A DNA stretch of 64,000 nt from Oopsacas minuta (GCA_024704765.1 JAKMXF010000022.1:124001-188000), one strand, 5' to 3'. Shown: positions 28,409 through 39,723, counted from the stretch's first letter. A program made the numbers and translations. The notes: generated from the letters alone by a model not told the origin.

Positions 28409-31400
28409 ATGAGTCAGAATCTGAATAAACTCAAGAACATCTCTCCAGAACTCTCTCCAGACGAGTTGGTGAACAGACTGCAGTCTCTGGAGCTCATGTT
28501 AGGCAAGATAGATCAACAGGAAGGAGAAATTCCTTCCAGTATAACTAGTCTCTCCTCTCAACTTATTGATGAAGATATCCTCAATCATAAAGATAGACAA
28601 GTACGGTTTTCAACAGCAATTTGCTTAGGCGAACTCTTCCGTATATGTTGTCCACAACCTCCCTTCTCTCTTGAGGCTCTCAAGAGTGTGTTTCACCTGC
28701 TCCTAATTCAGCTGAGAGGGCTATCTAATCCTAAGAGTTCTCAGTACGAAAAACTTTGTTATTTAGTGGAAACTATTGCTGAGGTTAAATGCTGTCTCTT
28801 ATGTTTGGATGTGGAAGGAGGTAATGAGATAGTGCTAGAAATATTCCAGACAGTATTCATGTGTCTACATCAAGATCAGGGCAAGAGGGTGAGTAGATGT
28901 TGGATATACAGTTAACTCTCGTTATATCGAACTTCAAGGGACCGGCGATAATTACTTCGAATATAATCGATGAAGTTTATGTTACTTTGACTCTTTGGTC
29001 ATAATTGTACAATTTCAGATTTATGCGGGAATTTCAATTTATTCGTGTTCGATATGATGGGTATCAATGTTTTCGTATATTACTATATTTATATCAATGT
29101 ATTGAAACAGATACAAGGATTCCTACTTGAGATCCTACACTGTCTGCTTCAAGAGAGTGAGAATCTTCCAGATGGAGTCTTAGAAACAATGCTACAATAT
29201 CTAGTAGAACCTCTCTCCAAGGAGAGACCTGTAGCTAACAAAATGATAGGTAAACTACTGGATAAATCCTTCAATCAGCTGGAGCAATACATTCGTATCT
29301 TCTTCAACAATTGGCTGGTGACAGGTACGAATGAGAGCGGAGAGTTGTCAGCTCAGATGTACGAGCTGCTCTACCAATTACACCTAGTTCAACCCCAGCT
29401 CGTAACTAACGTATTGCCTCAGCTAGAAGTCAAAGTCAAGGGTTCAGAGGTCAAAGATAGGTTAGATGGAGTTCAAGTCTTAACTAAACTCCTGTCTGCA
29501 AGGGACTACCTGCTAGCTAGAAGCAATAAATCGTTATGGCAGATGTTTCTCAGTGAGTACAGCTATTCTATGTATATAGTTACTATCTAATATAAATATG
29601 TTTGTAGGTAGATTCAGAGATATTGATCCTAAAGTACGCTTGTTATGCCTTCAGAGTTGTAAGCAGTTTTACAAGGAATCTGAATTGCTGCCTGATTTAA
29701 TTGAGCAATGGAATGAAAGACATTGTGATAGTGAAGAAGCTATACGTAGAGAAGTTATAAAGCTCGTATCCATGGTTCTAGAGACTCCTGATAGATATAC
29801 ACTTCTCTCTCAGGAGGGTCTTACACGACTTTGTGATATTCTGAGAGAGAGAATGCTTGACAAGAAATGGCAAGTGAGAAAAACTGCGATGACATCAGCA
29901 GCTGTTATCCATCTCAAGATATGGTCAAGTGGTGAAACCCTCGAAAAGATAAGGATCTCTGCTACCTGTGTAGAATGGGTCCTAGAGAAGTTATTACATC
30001 AATACTATCAGCCATTCAATCAAGACAAGTGTTACGTCACTAACCTAATAATAAAGCACCTCTTCCCTGTGATACACCCCCCTACTCGCTATCTCGCTCT
30101 TGTGACTGCTTTCAGAGCTTGTAATGAGAATGCAGTACTTGCTTTGACTGAGATTCTACGCAAGAGAATGGATACAGATGTGTGCTTTAGGAATGTAGTA
30201 GATCCAAAGACACCAGAAGCTGAGAAGATTCACTCAATTGATATTCTGAGTAGATATGTCCCAGAGAGTGAACATCTAAAAACATTTTTAGATATGATAG
30301 AAAATGATAGAAAGCTAGCGAAAAATATTCGCGAATTGCTAAAGCAGAATTTGAGTGTTGAGGCGAGTTTAAAGGTACGTGACCAGATCTTATCTCAAAT
30401 AGGAACAGAACACAAATGCTATATAGTCGCTAGATCAGTCATGGATATATCTGTATCTCCTGTTATAGACAAAGAGGGTATAACTTTATTACTGAATTAT
30501 GTATGGGATGATTTGACTGAGGATAATACAGATGGAGCAGAGAGCACATTGAAGCTAATAAAACTATTTCTACAGAACAATCCAACTCTGTTACCTTCTC
30601 AGGAGTCTTTAAATAAACTTCTACAGCTATGTAGAACAGATGAACATACCGTATCACTAGCAGCTGTAGAATTACTTGCGATTAATGCCGGTTCACTCAA
30701 GAACTCTTCTCTCCCAGTCCTTTCACAGATACAATCTGCAATGATAAGCTTTGCTACTCAATCTGTTCCTTGTTTCGCTAAACACGCTGTTAAATACCTC
30801 AGTATAGCCTGTAAAGATTCACACTCAATCCTACACAAAGTCCTCATGAGACTGCGAGAACACCATATGGACTTTGAAGATGACAAGGTTGAAACAGCTA
30901 TCACTAGTTTTGGATGTATCGCTTTATTTGAACCACAAATATACACGAATAAACTGGCTAAAGAGATATTTAACAAATTTATGATAAAGGAAATTATATC
31001 CAAAGATAGAGAGTCTCCAGTTAAAGGGAGAAGGGGGAGAAATTGGGAGGTAGAGAGCAAGCTGTCTAGAGAGGTACAGATTAAGTTGTGTGCACTTAAA
31101 GCTGTGATGAGATGGATGTTGGGCTGTGAGGACAGAGAAGATAGTAAGATGCTCCCCTGTCTCAAATTGTTCTGTGATATAATTGAGAATGAAGGAGATC
31201 TCATGAACCAGGGATGTTTGCTTTCTGCAGAGAAAGCTTATATGCGACTCAAAGCATCTACTTGTCTCCTCAAATTAGGTGAGTTTATAATTACGTTACT
31301 TCTAATTTAGTCATTAATTATCGAATTATTCCAGGCACAGACAAAGAATGTAACAAAGCTCTAACCTATGATCAGTGGTATAAGTTATCTACTATTATCA

Positions 31401-32329
31401 CAGATCCTTGTCAGAAAGTGAGAGAGATATTTATTAGGAAACTGACAAAAGACGCGAGGTCCTTACATCTACCTCCTCAATACACTAGTTTGTTTTGTCT
31501 CTCAGCACTAGACATCAATATAGAGGTGTATAAATTCGCGAAACAACAATTTCAGAGATGCATTACCTTCCGAAAGCAATTGGTTGACCGTATCGGAGAG
31601 ATGAAAGTAGAACCAGCTCTGATTCTCCCGGAATATATTCTGCCTTACGTCATTCATCTCCTCGCTTATGATGAAGAGTTGTCAGGCCCTAGTCCAGATG
31701 CTATAAAGAAAGCTGAGAAATGCTTGTGGTTCACTTTAGAGCCAATTGTACAGAAAACAAACCGTTATCCTTTCTTCATGAAGCTCCTCAATACGATAAA
31801 ATCTACTAATGAGGCTGTTCTAGATACTCCAGAGAGTACTGAGAGATTGCACTCTATGTGTGACCTTGTGGGTAAGATACTAGCTACTAAAGTACATCAG
31901 ATATCTACAGAGCAATATAGAGACCCTATTCTATTGCCTAAACATCTTTATAAACAGAGTATAATACCACCTGAAGGGTTTATGGAAGAACCTGAGATTA
32001 TTTCTCCCATTGTTAACCACTCTGTGATGAATACAGAAGATGATGAAAGATCTGTTAATGGAACTACAATACAAACTACTCAACAGGAGGATATTATATC
32101 ACACACACCGATTGAAGAACCCACGAGTGCACAGGATATTACTGTAGATACAGATATAACTGATAGCATCCAGGAACCAGATATTTCTGATTTTAATAGC
32201 TCTCTTCAGATTGTGTCTGGTAGGAAGCGAAGGAGAACTCCAAGTGATGCTTTAACAGAGAGCTTCTCTTCAAGTTCCAATTCAGACAAATCCACAGGAG
32301 TACGGAAGAGTCAGCGAAAGCGTATGTAA
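28409..32329 (+). CDS. PDS5: Sister chromatid cohesion protein PDS5
   Basis: Four exons (28409-28888, 29111-29552, 29608-31278, 31335-32329) join in phase to 1,195 residues. PDS5 binds cohesin through SCC1 and recruits WAPL or ESCO to set cohesion dynamics. The protein is a HEAT-repeat solenoid: 'DELVNRLQSLELMLGKIDQ' at the start, 'NHKDRQVRFSTAICLGELFRI', 'DIDPKVRLLCLQSCKQF', 'DKKWQVRKTAMTSAAVIH' and 'AYMRLKASTCLLKLG' are PDS5 landmarks. The last 130 residues are acidic and Ser-rich and end in a basic tail ('RKSQRKRM'). It is shorter than vertebrate PDS5A/B, mostly at this tail. The first intron is 222 nt and holds a transposon end; the other two are about 55 nt. Confidence 0.93.
28909..28990 (+). 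mobile_element. Pogo/Tigger-like terminal repeat in PDS5 intron 1 (one end only)
   Basis: Starting after a TA at 28907-28908, the sequence CAGTTAACTCTCGTTATATC and the GAAC after it match the usual end of pogo/Tigger-type elements (CAGTTGAACCTCGTTATA). A clear inverted partner is not seen before the exon at 29111; only a weak TTCGATAT near 29048 remains. It is probably a degraded non-autonomous copy. Confidence 0.5.
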
Positions 32330-32698
32330 CTACCTACAATATGATATCTAATATTATCTTTTTGATTCAGTGCTCTTATATTGCGTCACCAGTCACTCTA
32401 CAATGAATAGAAAATCAAGTGATACTCATTATTGTGTTATGTATTAGAATTACTATTCTCTCCTCTCAGACAAATGTTTTTAGAAATTGTGTAATTTTAG
32501 TTAATAATTCATGATTGAGAAGTCATTTACAAATTACAATGGGAAAATAGGTCGATTTGCATATTGTATACTCTTTCTGGTTTGTGACATCCTTTGCCCC
32601 CTAAGTTCTATAGATTTTGTAATTTCCTTGCGATAATTATTTAAGATTTTAATAGTTCAGAGAAGTGAATTTTAGAAAATATTTGCCAAAATTATTGA
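32330..32698. other. Intergenic spacer, nothing recognised
   Basis: 369 bp of AT-rich sequence between PDS5 and the NHL gene, both on the plus strand. I see no ORF, RNA gene or repeat. Confidence 0.45.
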
Positions 32699-33883
32699 AT
32701 GGCATCAAACAATCTCGAAGAATTGGATTTAATTCTCAAGAAATTCAAAGAGCTTCATGCTTCCCTCCAACAAGCTGAAGAACAAGTTCTACGAACTTTT
32801 ACAGATATTTCTGCTGAGAATGAACGTTTGGTATTCAAAACTATAACTAGCATCAAGGAATTGGAAAATACAAAAACTTATGCTGAGAACAATATTGGGG
32901 ACAACGAATTAAAAAGTGGTATCCTACGAGATTGTGATAAGAAATTAACAAAACTGAACAAGGAAATATCAGAAATCGCCTCGTCACATTCAAGTGTAGT
33001 TTGGTCAGAGCTAGGCTATGAAAGATTGCAATATCAACTGGAGTCTATTAGGGCAATTTGTAATTCTAATATGAAACTCCCAGAAATAACTAACCCCTCG
33101 TATTCAGGGGGTATACCGGGAACTCATTTGGTATGGCCGAACCACATTGCTATTGAGGAACAAACTGGTAATATATACGTGTGTGATATTCAATATTGCA
33201 AGATTCAAATTTTTGATAAAAAGGCCAAATATTTGAGACATTTTGAACATATTTTTCATAAACCTCGTGCTATTCTGATAAAAAATTCTAAACTATATGT
33301 AATTGAGAATCTTTCAAACCATATTAAATTCCTTGTGTTTAGTATTGAGAACGATCAAGAATTGTTTGTTTCTAAAGGAGTTCCTGGAGTTAATAAGGGA
33401 GAGTTTGGCATTACGTCCTCATTCGACATTGATTCTAATGACAGGTGGTATATAACTGAATCAGATCATTGTCGTATTCAAATATTGAATCCTAATTTTG
33501 AACATTACAGGTTTTTTTCTGCTTCAACTACATTTTCTAATCCAATCCAGATACGTATTAGAGACAATAATGTATATGTATTAGATGTTCCTAAGGCAGA
33601 GATTGATCCTCATTATGTCAAAGTTTGTATACTTAAGATAGATGGGACTTACCTCAAAACTGTTGTATTATCGGGTGTGTATTTTTCCATGTATTTTTCC
33701 ATCACGGACTCTAATTACTATATTGTTAGCGATATCAGGGATGAATGTCTGAAAATTTTTGACTTTGAAGGTAACTTGTTGCGTATTGGTATGAAGCTAA
33801 CTCGGCCGAAAGGAATTCAGGTACTCAAAGATGGAACCGTCGTTTCTGTATCTTTATCAACTCCTTGTATCAATATTTTTTGA
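32699..33883 (+). CDS. Coiled-coil plus NHL beta-propeller protein
   Basis: A single-exon protein of 394 residues. Residues about 5-120 are a coiled coil of the kind that follows B-boxes in TRIM proteins. From about 135 to the end lie six NHL-type repeats: 'LVWPNHIAIEEQTGNIYVCD', 'HKPRAILIKNSKLYVIEN', 'FDIDSNDRWYITESDHCRIQ', 'NPIQIRIRDNNVYVLD' and 'LTRPKGIQVLKDGTVVSVS'. TRIM-NHL proteins such as TRIM2, TRIM3 and TRIM71 use the propeller to bind RNA or protein. No RING or B-box cysteines precede the coil, so this is not a ligase on its own. I cannot name an orthologue. No intron is needed and the start is the first ATG. Confidence 0.75.
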   Translation: MASNNLEELDLILKKFKELHASLQQAEEQVLRTFTDISAENERLVFKTITSIKELENTKTYAENNIGDNELKSGILRDCDKKLTKLNKEISEIASSHSSVVWSELGYERLQYQLESIRAICNSNMKLPEITNPSYSGGIPGTHLVWPNHIAIEEQTGNIYVCDIQYCKIQIFDKKAKYLRHFEHIFHKPRAILIKNSKLYVIENLSNHIKFLVFSIENDQELFVSKGVPGVNKGEFGITSSFDIDSNDRWYITESDHCRIQILNPNFEHYRFFSASTTFSNPIQIRIRDNNVYVLDVPKAEIDPHYVKVCILKIDGTYLKTVVLSGVYFSMYFSITDSNYYIVSDIRDECLKIFDFEGNLLRIGMKLTRPKGIQVLKDGTVVSVSLSTPCINIF

Positions 33884-34222
33884 TGATATTTATTTAACGC
33901 TTTTACGAGTTATAAACTTTCTAAAATATAAAATGACGTATTTATATAAAAATTGTTTATTTGTTATTCATAAATATATTACATATTACATATTTCATAT
34001 TTCATTTTAGTAATATCATCCAAATATCTTACCATAAGAATACATTAGTAGATAATGATAATGATTACATTGGTAATCACTACCTTTCTAAACTGTTTTT
34101 CCACTGAATCATTGAAATCATTTTCAAGATATTTCAAATGGTATATATATATCAATTATAATTAGGGAATATCTTAATTAGGTAAATTATTCAAATAAGA
34201 TAACTAAACAATTTGTTGTGGA
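33884..34222. other. Intergenic spacer, nothing recognised
   Basis: 339 bp of very AT-rich sequence with short TATTACA/CATATTTCAT repeats near 33975-34010 and a TATATATATAT run near 34141-34151, about 75 bp before the guanylate cyclase start. That run could act as a TATA element but is not distinctive. Confidence 0.4.
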
Positions 34223-36562
34223 ATGTTTGGGTTGTTGTATCAAAGTCTGGAGAGGATGCTGATCCGTAGATTCGGACAAGAAACATGGGAAGAGATAAAA
34301 GAAATGATAAATTTGAACGAAAAAGACATAACAACAGAATACACATTTGGAATTCACACAATGTATGATGATAAGTACGCGTTGGATCTGGTAAATGCTG
34401 CTAGTGAAGTATTGGGTATAAAGAAAGATGTCATCCTAGAATTGTTTGGTGAACAGTTCATTCAGTTCTGTCATGAAGCAGGTTACGGAAAGATTCTTAC
34501 ATGTCTCGCCCCCAATCTCAAAGATTTCCTCGCTACTCTAGATACCCTACACGAGCATCTTACAGATACCTACCCTGGTATGAAACCTCCTAGCTTTACC
34601 TGCTCTGAGAACGAATCTGGTCTAATCGTGACGTATGATTCAGCTAGAATGGGACTAGAGAGTGTTGTTGTTGGGATTATAAAGTCTATAGCACGCGGCA
34701 TATTCCAGCAAGAAGTTGTTTTAGAGGTTCATCAAAAACTAAAACCTAATGATCCCGCACGTTTCATTGTTAAAGAAGTTTCGAGAAAACCAGTACCGAA
34801 GCAAAAAACCATATTATATCCTCCTATGCTCATTGATCGTACAGAAAATCTCGTACCTCCGTCAATATTCGCGGCTATCTTCCCTTTTCATTTCGTATTC
34901 ACATCCGATTTGTCAATCAAACAAACTGGACAGGCATTAACTCGTATATTCAGCCAGGTACTGCAGCAAGATATCTCTGATTATAAAGCTAACCAACTGT
35001 TCTCCATTATAAAGCCTAATGTGGCATTTAGTTTCCAGGAGATTTGTCTCCATACGCACACTGTATTCGTACTAGAAGTACAGACAGCAATCAAGATGCG
35101 TGACTTCCATCATACCAGCAACAAATTCTCGTTCCGTCTCAAAGGTCAGATGATTGTACTACCCAAAACCATGAGTCTTCTATTCCTTGGATCTCCTCGT
35201 GTAACCTCTCTTGAGGAGATACAAGCTAGAGGTCTATATCTGTCAGACTTCCCGATACATGATGCAACACGAGACCTGCTCATGATGATGGAGTGCTGTA
35301 GAGCTGAAATGGCCATGGCTATTAAGATGGAGCTGCTAACAGAGAACTTGAAAGAAACAAAGAAGAAACTGGAAGAGGAGAAAATGCGCTCAGAAAGTCT
35401 GCTTAACCAAATGTTACCCATACAAGTAGCTAATCAGCTGAAAGAAGGAAAGTCCGTAACAGCTGAGAGGTTTGCTAAAGTCACAATTCTATTCTCTGAC
35501 ATAAAAAACTTCGTTAAAATGGTTGGTAACGCTGAACCTATGCAAGTTGTAAAAATGTTGAATGAACTTTATGTTAAGTTCGATCAAGCCAGTGCTTGCC
35601 ACAAAGTATATAAAGTTGAAACTATTGGCGATGCTTATATGGTGGTAGGAGGTCTACCTAAACCTATAAAGAATCACGCTGAAGAGGTTGCTAAGTTAGC
35701 AATAGACATGATGCGATCATCTGATACAGTCAAAGCCATCATGTCAGAATCTGAAGTTAAAGATAAGATGGACAAGGCAGTTGAAATTAGGATAGGTATG
35801 CATACTGGTCCTGTTGTAGCTGGTGTAGTTGGAAAGAAGATGCCTAGATATTGTCTATTCGGCCAAACAGTAAATATTGCAAGTCGTTGTGAGAGCAATG
35901 GGCTGGCAACACGAATTCATATTACAGAAGAAGTATACAACGAACTAGAATCAAACAGTTTATTTGTTATGGAGAAGAGAGGACCTGTAGAGTTCAAAGG
36001 TCTTGATTACAATAAAACTTGTTACTGGTTAGAGCAAGGTACTTATCAACCATTTGTATACGAAACTTCTGCAACCACTACTATTGATATGAAAGATGAT
36101 GACAATCCTTTCCCCAAAAGTTCTATCGACAATTCTTTTATTTCACTTGAGCCTCCACTTCCCAAACCTGGGCCTAACTTAACTATTCCATCTCTTGTGT
36201 TAGATAATCTATCTATCCCTTTGAGTCCTTCTTCACAGAGCAACACACAATCTTACAGAAGTAAAGAATCGGGAGATTCTTCCATCATCCCACCATTCTC
36301 GCCTGTCCACTCATCAAACTCTCTTCTAGACCTATCTGACAACCGTTCAAATTCTCCTCTCTACCCCCCCAATCATAGGCGTAGAAATACAGTAGTATAC
36401 AGTAGGTCTACTTCAGATCTTCGGAGAGTTAATGCCCAAATGTCAATGTATGAACCCAAGAGGAGCTATCGTCCTGTACACGTAGAAAACGGTTACATTA
36501 ATCGCGGGTCAGGAATATTTCAACCTATATTAATACGTGATTCTCACGCATCGCAACTCTAA
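34223..36562 (+). CDS. Soluble (heme) guanylate cyclase, beta-like, possibly self-sufficient
   Basis: A single-exon protein of 779 residues. Soluble guanylate cyclases bind NO (or O2) on heme and make cGMP. Residues 1-185 are an H-NOX domain with the axial His110 ('TLDTLHEHL') and the heme-propionate motif Y-x-S-x-R (Tyr138-Arg142). Residues about 215-330 are the HNOBA/PAS domain, about 370-410 the signalling coiled coil, and about 415-605 the cyclase domain. The cyclase has both metal Asp residues (Asp426 in 'FSDI', Asp470 in 'GDAYM'), the guanine-selecting Glu466 and Cys544, and transition-state Asn551 and Arg555. Vertebrate alpha and beta chains split these between them, so this one could work as a homodimer, like the atypical beta-like cyclases of insects and nematodes. 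A 165-residue Ser/Pro/Asn-rich tail follows. Confidence 0.92.
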   Translation: MFGLLYQSLERMLIRRFGQETWEEIKEMINLNEKDITTEYTFGIHTMYDDKYALDLVNAASEVLGIKKDVILELFGEQFIQFCHEAGYGKILTCLAPNLKDFLATLDTLHEHLTDTYPGMKPPSFTCSENESGLIVTYDSARMGLESVVVGIIKSIARGIFQQEVVLEVHQKLKPNDPARFIVKEVSRKPVPKQKTILYPPMLIDRTENLVPPSIFAAIFPFHFVFTSDLSIKQTGQALTRIFSQVLQQDISDYKANQLFSIIKPNVAFSFQEICLHTHTVFVLEVQTAIKMRDFHHTSNKFSFRLKGQMIVLPKTMSLLFLGSPRVTSLEEIQARGLYLSDFPIHDATRDLLMMMECCRAEMAMAIKMELLTENLKETKKKLEEEKMRSESLLNQMLPIQVANQLKEGKSVTAERFAKVTILFSDIKNFVKMVGNAEPMQVVKMLNELYVKFDQASACHKVYKVETIGDAYMVVGGLPKPIKNHAEEVAKLAIDMMRSSDTVKAIMSESEVKDKMDKAVEIRIGMHTGPVVAGVVGKKMPRYCLFGQTVNIASRCESNGLATRIHITEEVYNELESNSLFVMEKRGPVEFKGLDYNKTCYWLEQGTYQPFVYETSATTTIDMKDDDNPFPKSSIDNSFISLEPPLPKPGPNLTIPSLVLDNLSIPLSPSSQSNTQSYRSKESGDSSIIPPFSPVHSSNSLLDLSDNRSNSPLYPPNHRRRNTVVYSRSTSDLRRVNAQMSMYEPKRSYRPVHVENGYINRGSGIFQPILIRDSHASQL

Positions 36563-36758
36563 GAAATGTAAATTTTATTTCGTGAATAGATATTATTGTT
36601 AATTTATGTATAAATTATTGCTTGCTTTTACTGTAAATTTTCTTTTGACATTTAAATTGCAAATATTGTTAGATTCTTTCTTAGAATTGATTGCATGCAT
36701 TTAATTCGTCAAAAAATGCACTTTTGTGAAGATAATTAGTTATAAATATAGATTCAGG

Positions 36759-37913
36759 ATGGAAGAAGATGAGGTTTGTTATAATTCTGCAGTAACTTCA
36801 GAACCTAAAGATTCAAATTCTAATCCATCAAACTCAGAAGATAAAGAGACAGATATTATTTTAGATGAACCTTCAAAATCACATGCACTTGAAATTGAGC
36901 TCTCCTCCCTATCAGAATCAGCTGTTGTTGAAAAGATTGTAATTGGCATGACTCCTGACAAAGATCATGCAAGAGTGTCGTCAGGAGATGACGAGTTTAT
37001 TTCTATTTTAGATTCAGAATCGAATTCAGATTCAAATTTGAATGAGATAGAACTTGAACAACAACTTGAGCAAGCAAGCAACCCACAAGAAGAAGTAATA
37101 AACTTAAATTACCGATTAGATTCTCCAATTCCTAAACCAGATATCTCCCTTGAAGATTCTAACTCTAATTATTCTCCACCCATGGCCTCCTCCTCTTCAT
37201 CTTCAAACGATGCATTATACCCCATAGCAACACCTCCTCTCGCCAGGTCTAGCAGAAATACTTATGTAGATTCGACAGATTTGTCACGCGGACAACTCGT
37301 GTGGGCTAAAGTTAGCGGATTTAGATTCTGGCCTGGACTCTTGGTAGATGTTAGCTCTGCCACGAATTTGCCTTCAAAGCTTAGGACTCCATATCGGGAG
37401 GGTTGGCTCTTGGTCCATTTCTTTGGGACATATGACTATGCTTGGGTTCCTCCTAAGTCTTGCATTGTAAGTTGGTATCTGGGAAATAAAAAGGGATACA
37501 TGAGTAAATGTAGAAGTAAATTCTTTCAGTTAGGTCTGAGCGAAGCTAAGCGTTACGAAAATGAGGGAACTACACCAGCAGGATTCTCTGTTGTTCCACA
37601 AGTATTAGAATCTGGTTCTGATACAGATTCCATTATTTCTGTTGGAAGTTCTGAAGACAAGCCGAAAACCGGTAAACGGAAATATAGTAGCAAAGACATA
37701 GCAGTAGTTAGCATTAAGAAAATGAAACTATCAGATTACCAAATGTCCAGCTCTTCTCAGGGGAGCACCTCGACTGAGATTAACAAATTAAAAATGGAGA
37801 GAAAGAAACGATGTGAACTTGTCATGAAGAGATTGGGACTAGCTCCTCCAGACAAGTATCTTGGCAGAAAATTACCCGAAAAGATTAATACAGAAATTGA
37901 TTACGAGCAGTAA
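36759..37913 (+). CDS. PWWP-domain chromatin protein
   Basis: A single-exon protein of 384 residues from the ATG at 36759; the frame is open 33 bases upstream but without an ATG. Residues 1-165 are acidic and Ser/Asn-rich. Residues about 175-270 are a PWWP domain: 'GQLVWAKVSGFRFWPGLLVD' is the signature, followed by 'VHFFGTYDYAWV' and the aromatic-cage strand. PWWP domains read H3K36 methylation on nucleosomal DNA. The remainder is basic and Ser-rich ('KTGKRKYSSKD') with a short Lys-rich helical stretch near 340-365. No catalytic domain is present, so it is not a complete NSD or DNMT3 protein. I do not recognise the orthologue. Confidence 0.8.
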   Translation: MEEDEVCYNSAVTSEPKDSNSNPSNSEDKETDIILDEPSKSHALEIELSSLSESAVVEKIVIGMTPDKDHARVSSGDDEFISILDSESNSDSNLNEIELEQQLEQASNPQEEVINLNYRLDSPIPKPDISLEDSNSNYSPPMASSSSSSNDALYPIATPPLARSSRNTYVDSTDLSRGQLVWAKVSGFRFWPGLLVDVSSATNLPSKLRTPYREGWLLVHFFGTYDYAWVPPKSCIVSWYLGNKKGYMSKCRSKFFQLGLSEAKRYENEGTTPAGFSVVPQVLESGSDTDSIISVGSSEDKPKTGKRKYSSKDIAVVSIKKMKLSDYQMSSSSQGSTSTEINKLKMERKKRCELVMKRLGLAPPDKYLGRKLPEKINTEIDYEQ

Positions 37914-38059
37914 CATATCCAATCTGAGCTAATAATACATAATTACTATAAGTACTTGCGTAATTCCCCGTACAGGTTTTGAGTATAATGATATTCTTTT
38001 GATTTGGGATACTAAGGGATTGGTATATCAATTGTAATGAATTCTCAGTATCTCTCTAG

Positions 38060-38695
38060 ATGGCTAACGAGTCACCAAAGTCTACAAAGTTGAAAGGAAT
38101 ATTCCAAGAAACTGAGATTCTCATGTCAGCTGTTTCTACCTTCAACAAGGTAGATCCTAGCAAGTTCCCTCTCCTATTGTCTCGTGTTCTACAGAGGTAT
38201 CACGTTGATGAATACAAAAATATATTCAGCACGGAAGAAATGGTGAAGCTAGAAGCATCACTGAGTCTGGAAAAGATGGAGTTAGAGCTCCTACTAGATG
38301 GGATTAAGTTTGTAGTTGATAAAGCAGCTTATTTCGTGTTAAAACCAGCTTCATTGTCTAAAGAGTTAATGGATATAGGATTAGAGGAGGAGAGAGCTAC
38401 TGCATTCTCTCAGGGATGGGGAAACCTCGGGAAGGCTCTAATTGAACGACTCAAAAAGAGAGCATTTTTTCCAATTCAGTTAGAAGATATCAACTGGCGC
38501 TTAAACTTACAATTAGGACAATCATTCCAATCCAGACAGAAGATCCCTAAAGCTATATTCCAGCTGGAATTATCAGATGAGTCTAAGCCTGTAGAAGAGA
38601 GAGAGCAAGTTACTGTTGAGTTCAGTCGTGAAGAGCTTTATAGACTTTATGATGAGCTGGAGAAGATACAAGACCAGTTAGATTCTCTCACTTAA
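38060..38695 (+). CDS. COMMD10: COMM domain-containing protein 10
   Basis: A single-exon protein of 211 residues, close to human COMMD10 (202). It starts with a helical N-terminal domain ('FPLLLSRVLQRYH', 'SLEKMELELLLDGIKFVV', 'KPASLSKEL'). Residues about 140-211 are the COMM domain: 'INWRLNLQLGQS', 'AIFQLEL', then 'VTVEFSREELYRLYDELEKI', ending 'QLDSLT' as in COMMD10. COMMD proteins form the Commander complex with CCDC22/93 and VPS35L for endosomal recycling. The ATG directly follows TCTCTCTAG, so a 5' UTR intron or trans-splice site is possible. The gap to the previous gene is 146 bp. Confidence 0.92.
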   Translation: MANESPKSTKLKGIFQETEILMSAVSTFNKVDPSKFPLLLSRVLQRYHVDEYKNIFSTEEMVKLEASLSLEKMELELLLDGIKFVVDKAAYFVLKPASLSKELMDIGLEEERATAFSQGWGNLGKALIERLKKRAFFPIQLEDINWRLNLQLGQSFQSRQKIPKAIFQLELSDESKPVEEREQVTVEFSREELYRLYDELEKIQDQLDSLT

Positions 38696-39723
38696 GCTGT
38701 GTTATGCTAAATATATTTATAGTATAATTATTTGTGAATATATTTGTATTGTGATTGATATGTCTATGTAGATTAAAGAAGTCTATCGTGATTTACTCAA
38801 GTTTAGGAGGGAATACAAATGGTGAGCAGGTTGTAAACAAGAACACTTTATATCATATCTTCAAATATACATAATATGCTCAAGGAGACGATGATTATAT
38901 TATTAGATAAAATAACACCGAATAGTCAGTATCTCCATAAAAGTAATTATTGCTACCTTGTTGCATTGTAATATAGTTGATAGTTGTAATATAGGTATCC
39001 ACAACAACATCTGTAACACCCTTGTAGGCGTGAAACAGGTTATTCTATTTTACGATTTACGATTGACCGATGTTCCCAGTTGAGGCATTTGCTGATACAC
39101 ATACAATTAAATTACTTATTCAAAAGGAAAGTCTGGCTAATGACCTTACAAAGAACCATAGGAAATGAACGAACTAAGACATATGACGAGCGGAATCCCA
39201 TGATGAATACCCTATTATACAACAATGTTTGAATCTTTTTACACATCTGTTATGATATTGATCCTAGTTGAACCTAATCAGAGGACCTTAATAGGAGTTA
39301 TAATGAAGCTAGTTCGGGATAATTCTAGAAACCCTATCTCCTCTAATTAAGTAAGAAGACAATACATAAATACAATTATTTGTAAATCCTTTGTTCCGAA
39401 ATTTAACACGAAGCATCCAGCAATTCGGTACTTGAGTCCTCAGGTAATCTCCAATAAATATATATGTATATACACTTGTTAAGATTCTGTAGCATTCAGA
39501 CACGTCTTTCTATCTTTTCAGATCTTATGTGGTAAGTTTCAAATAGATTAAAACTCAAATCTGCAACTGTATAGTTGCAAGGCTTTAGTGCACATACATT
39601 GTCCAGTACCTGTTTGCTGTTAGTAGCAATAATTATATAATCATCTCATATTTCATTATGCCAATATAATTATCCTTTGAGAATATCTTATATAATTGCT
39701 TTGAGATACAATCTGTGTCTTAA
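38696..39723. other. Intergenic spacer, nothing recognised
   Basis: 1,028 bp between COMMD10 and the supervillin-like gene, both on the plus strand. It is AT-rich and holds no convincing ORF, RNA gene or element. The far end should include the supervillin promoter. Confidence 0.45.

Noticed and set aside
36726-36758. Upstream extension of the PWWP and other frames to non-ATG codons
   Set aside because: The extensions at 36726, 3860, 62294 and 63982 begin with GTG or TTG, which eukaryotes rarely use, so the first ATG was taken where available.
38040-38062. AG just before the COMMD10 ATG as evidence of spliced-leader trans-splicing
   Set aside because: TCTCTCTAG directly before an ATG could be an acceptor, but only two genes here (COMMD10 and the FMN reductase) show anything like it, and no leader sequence can be recognised.
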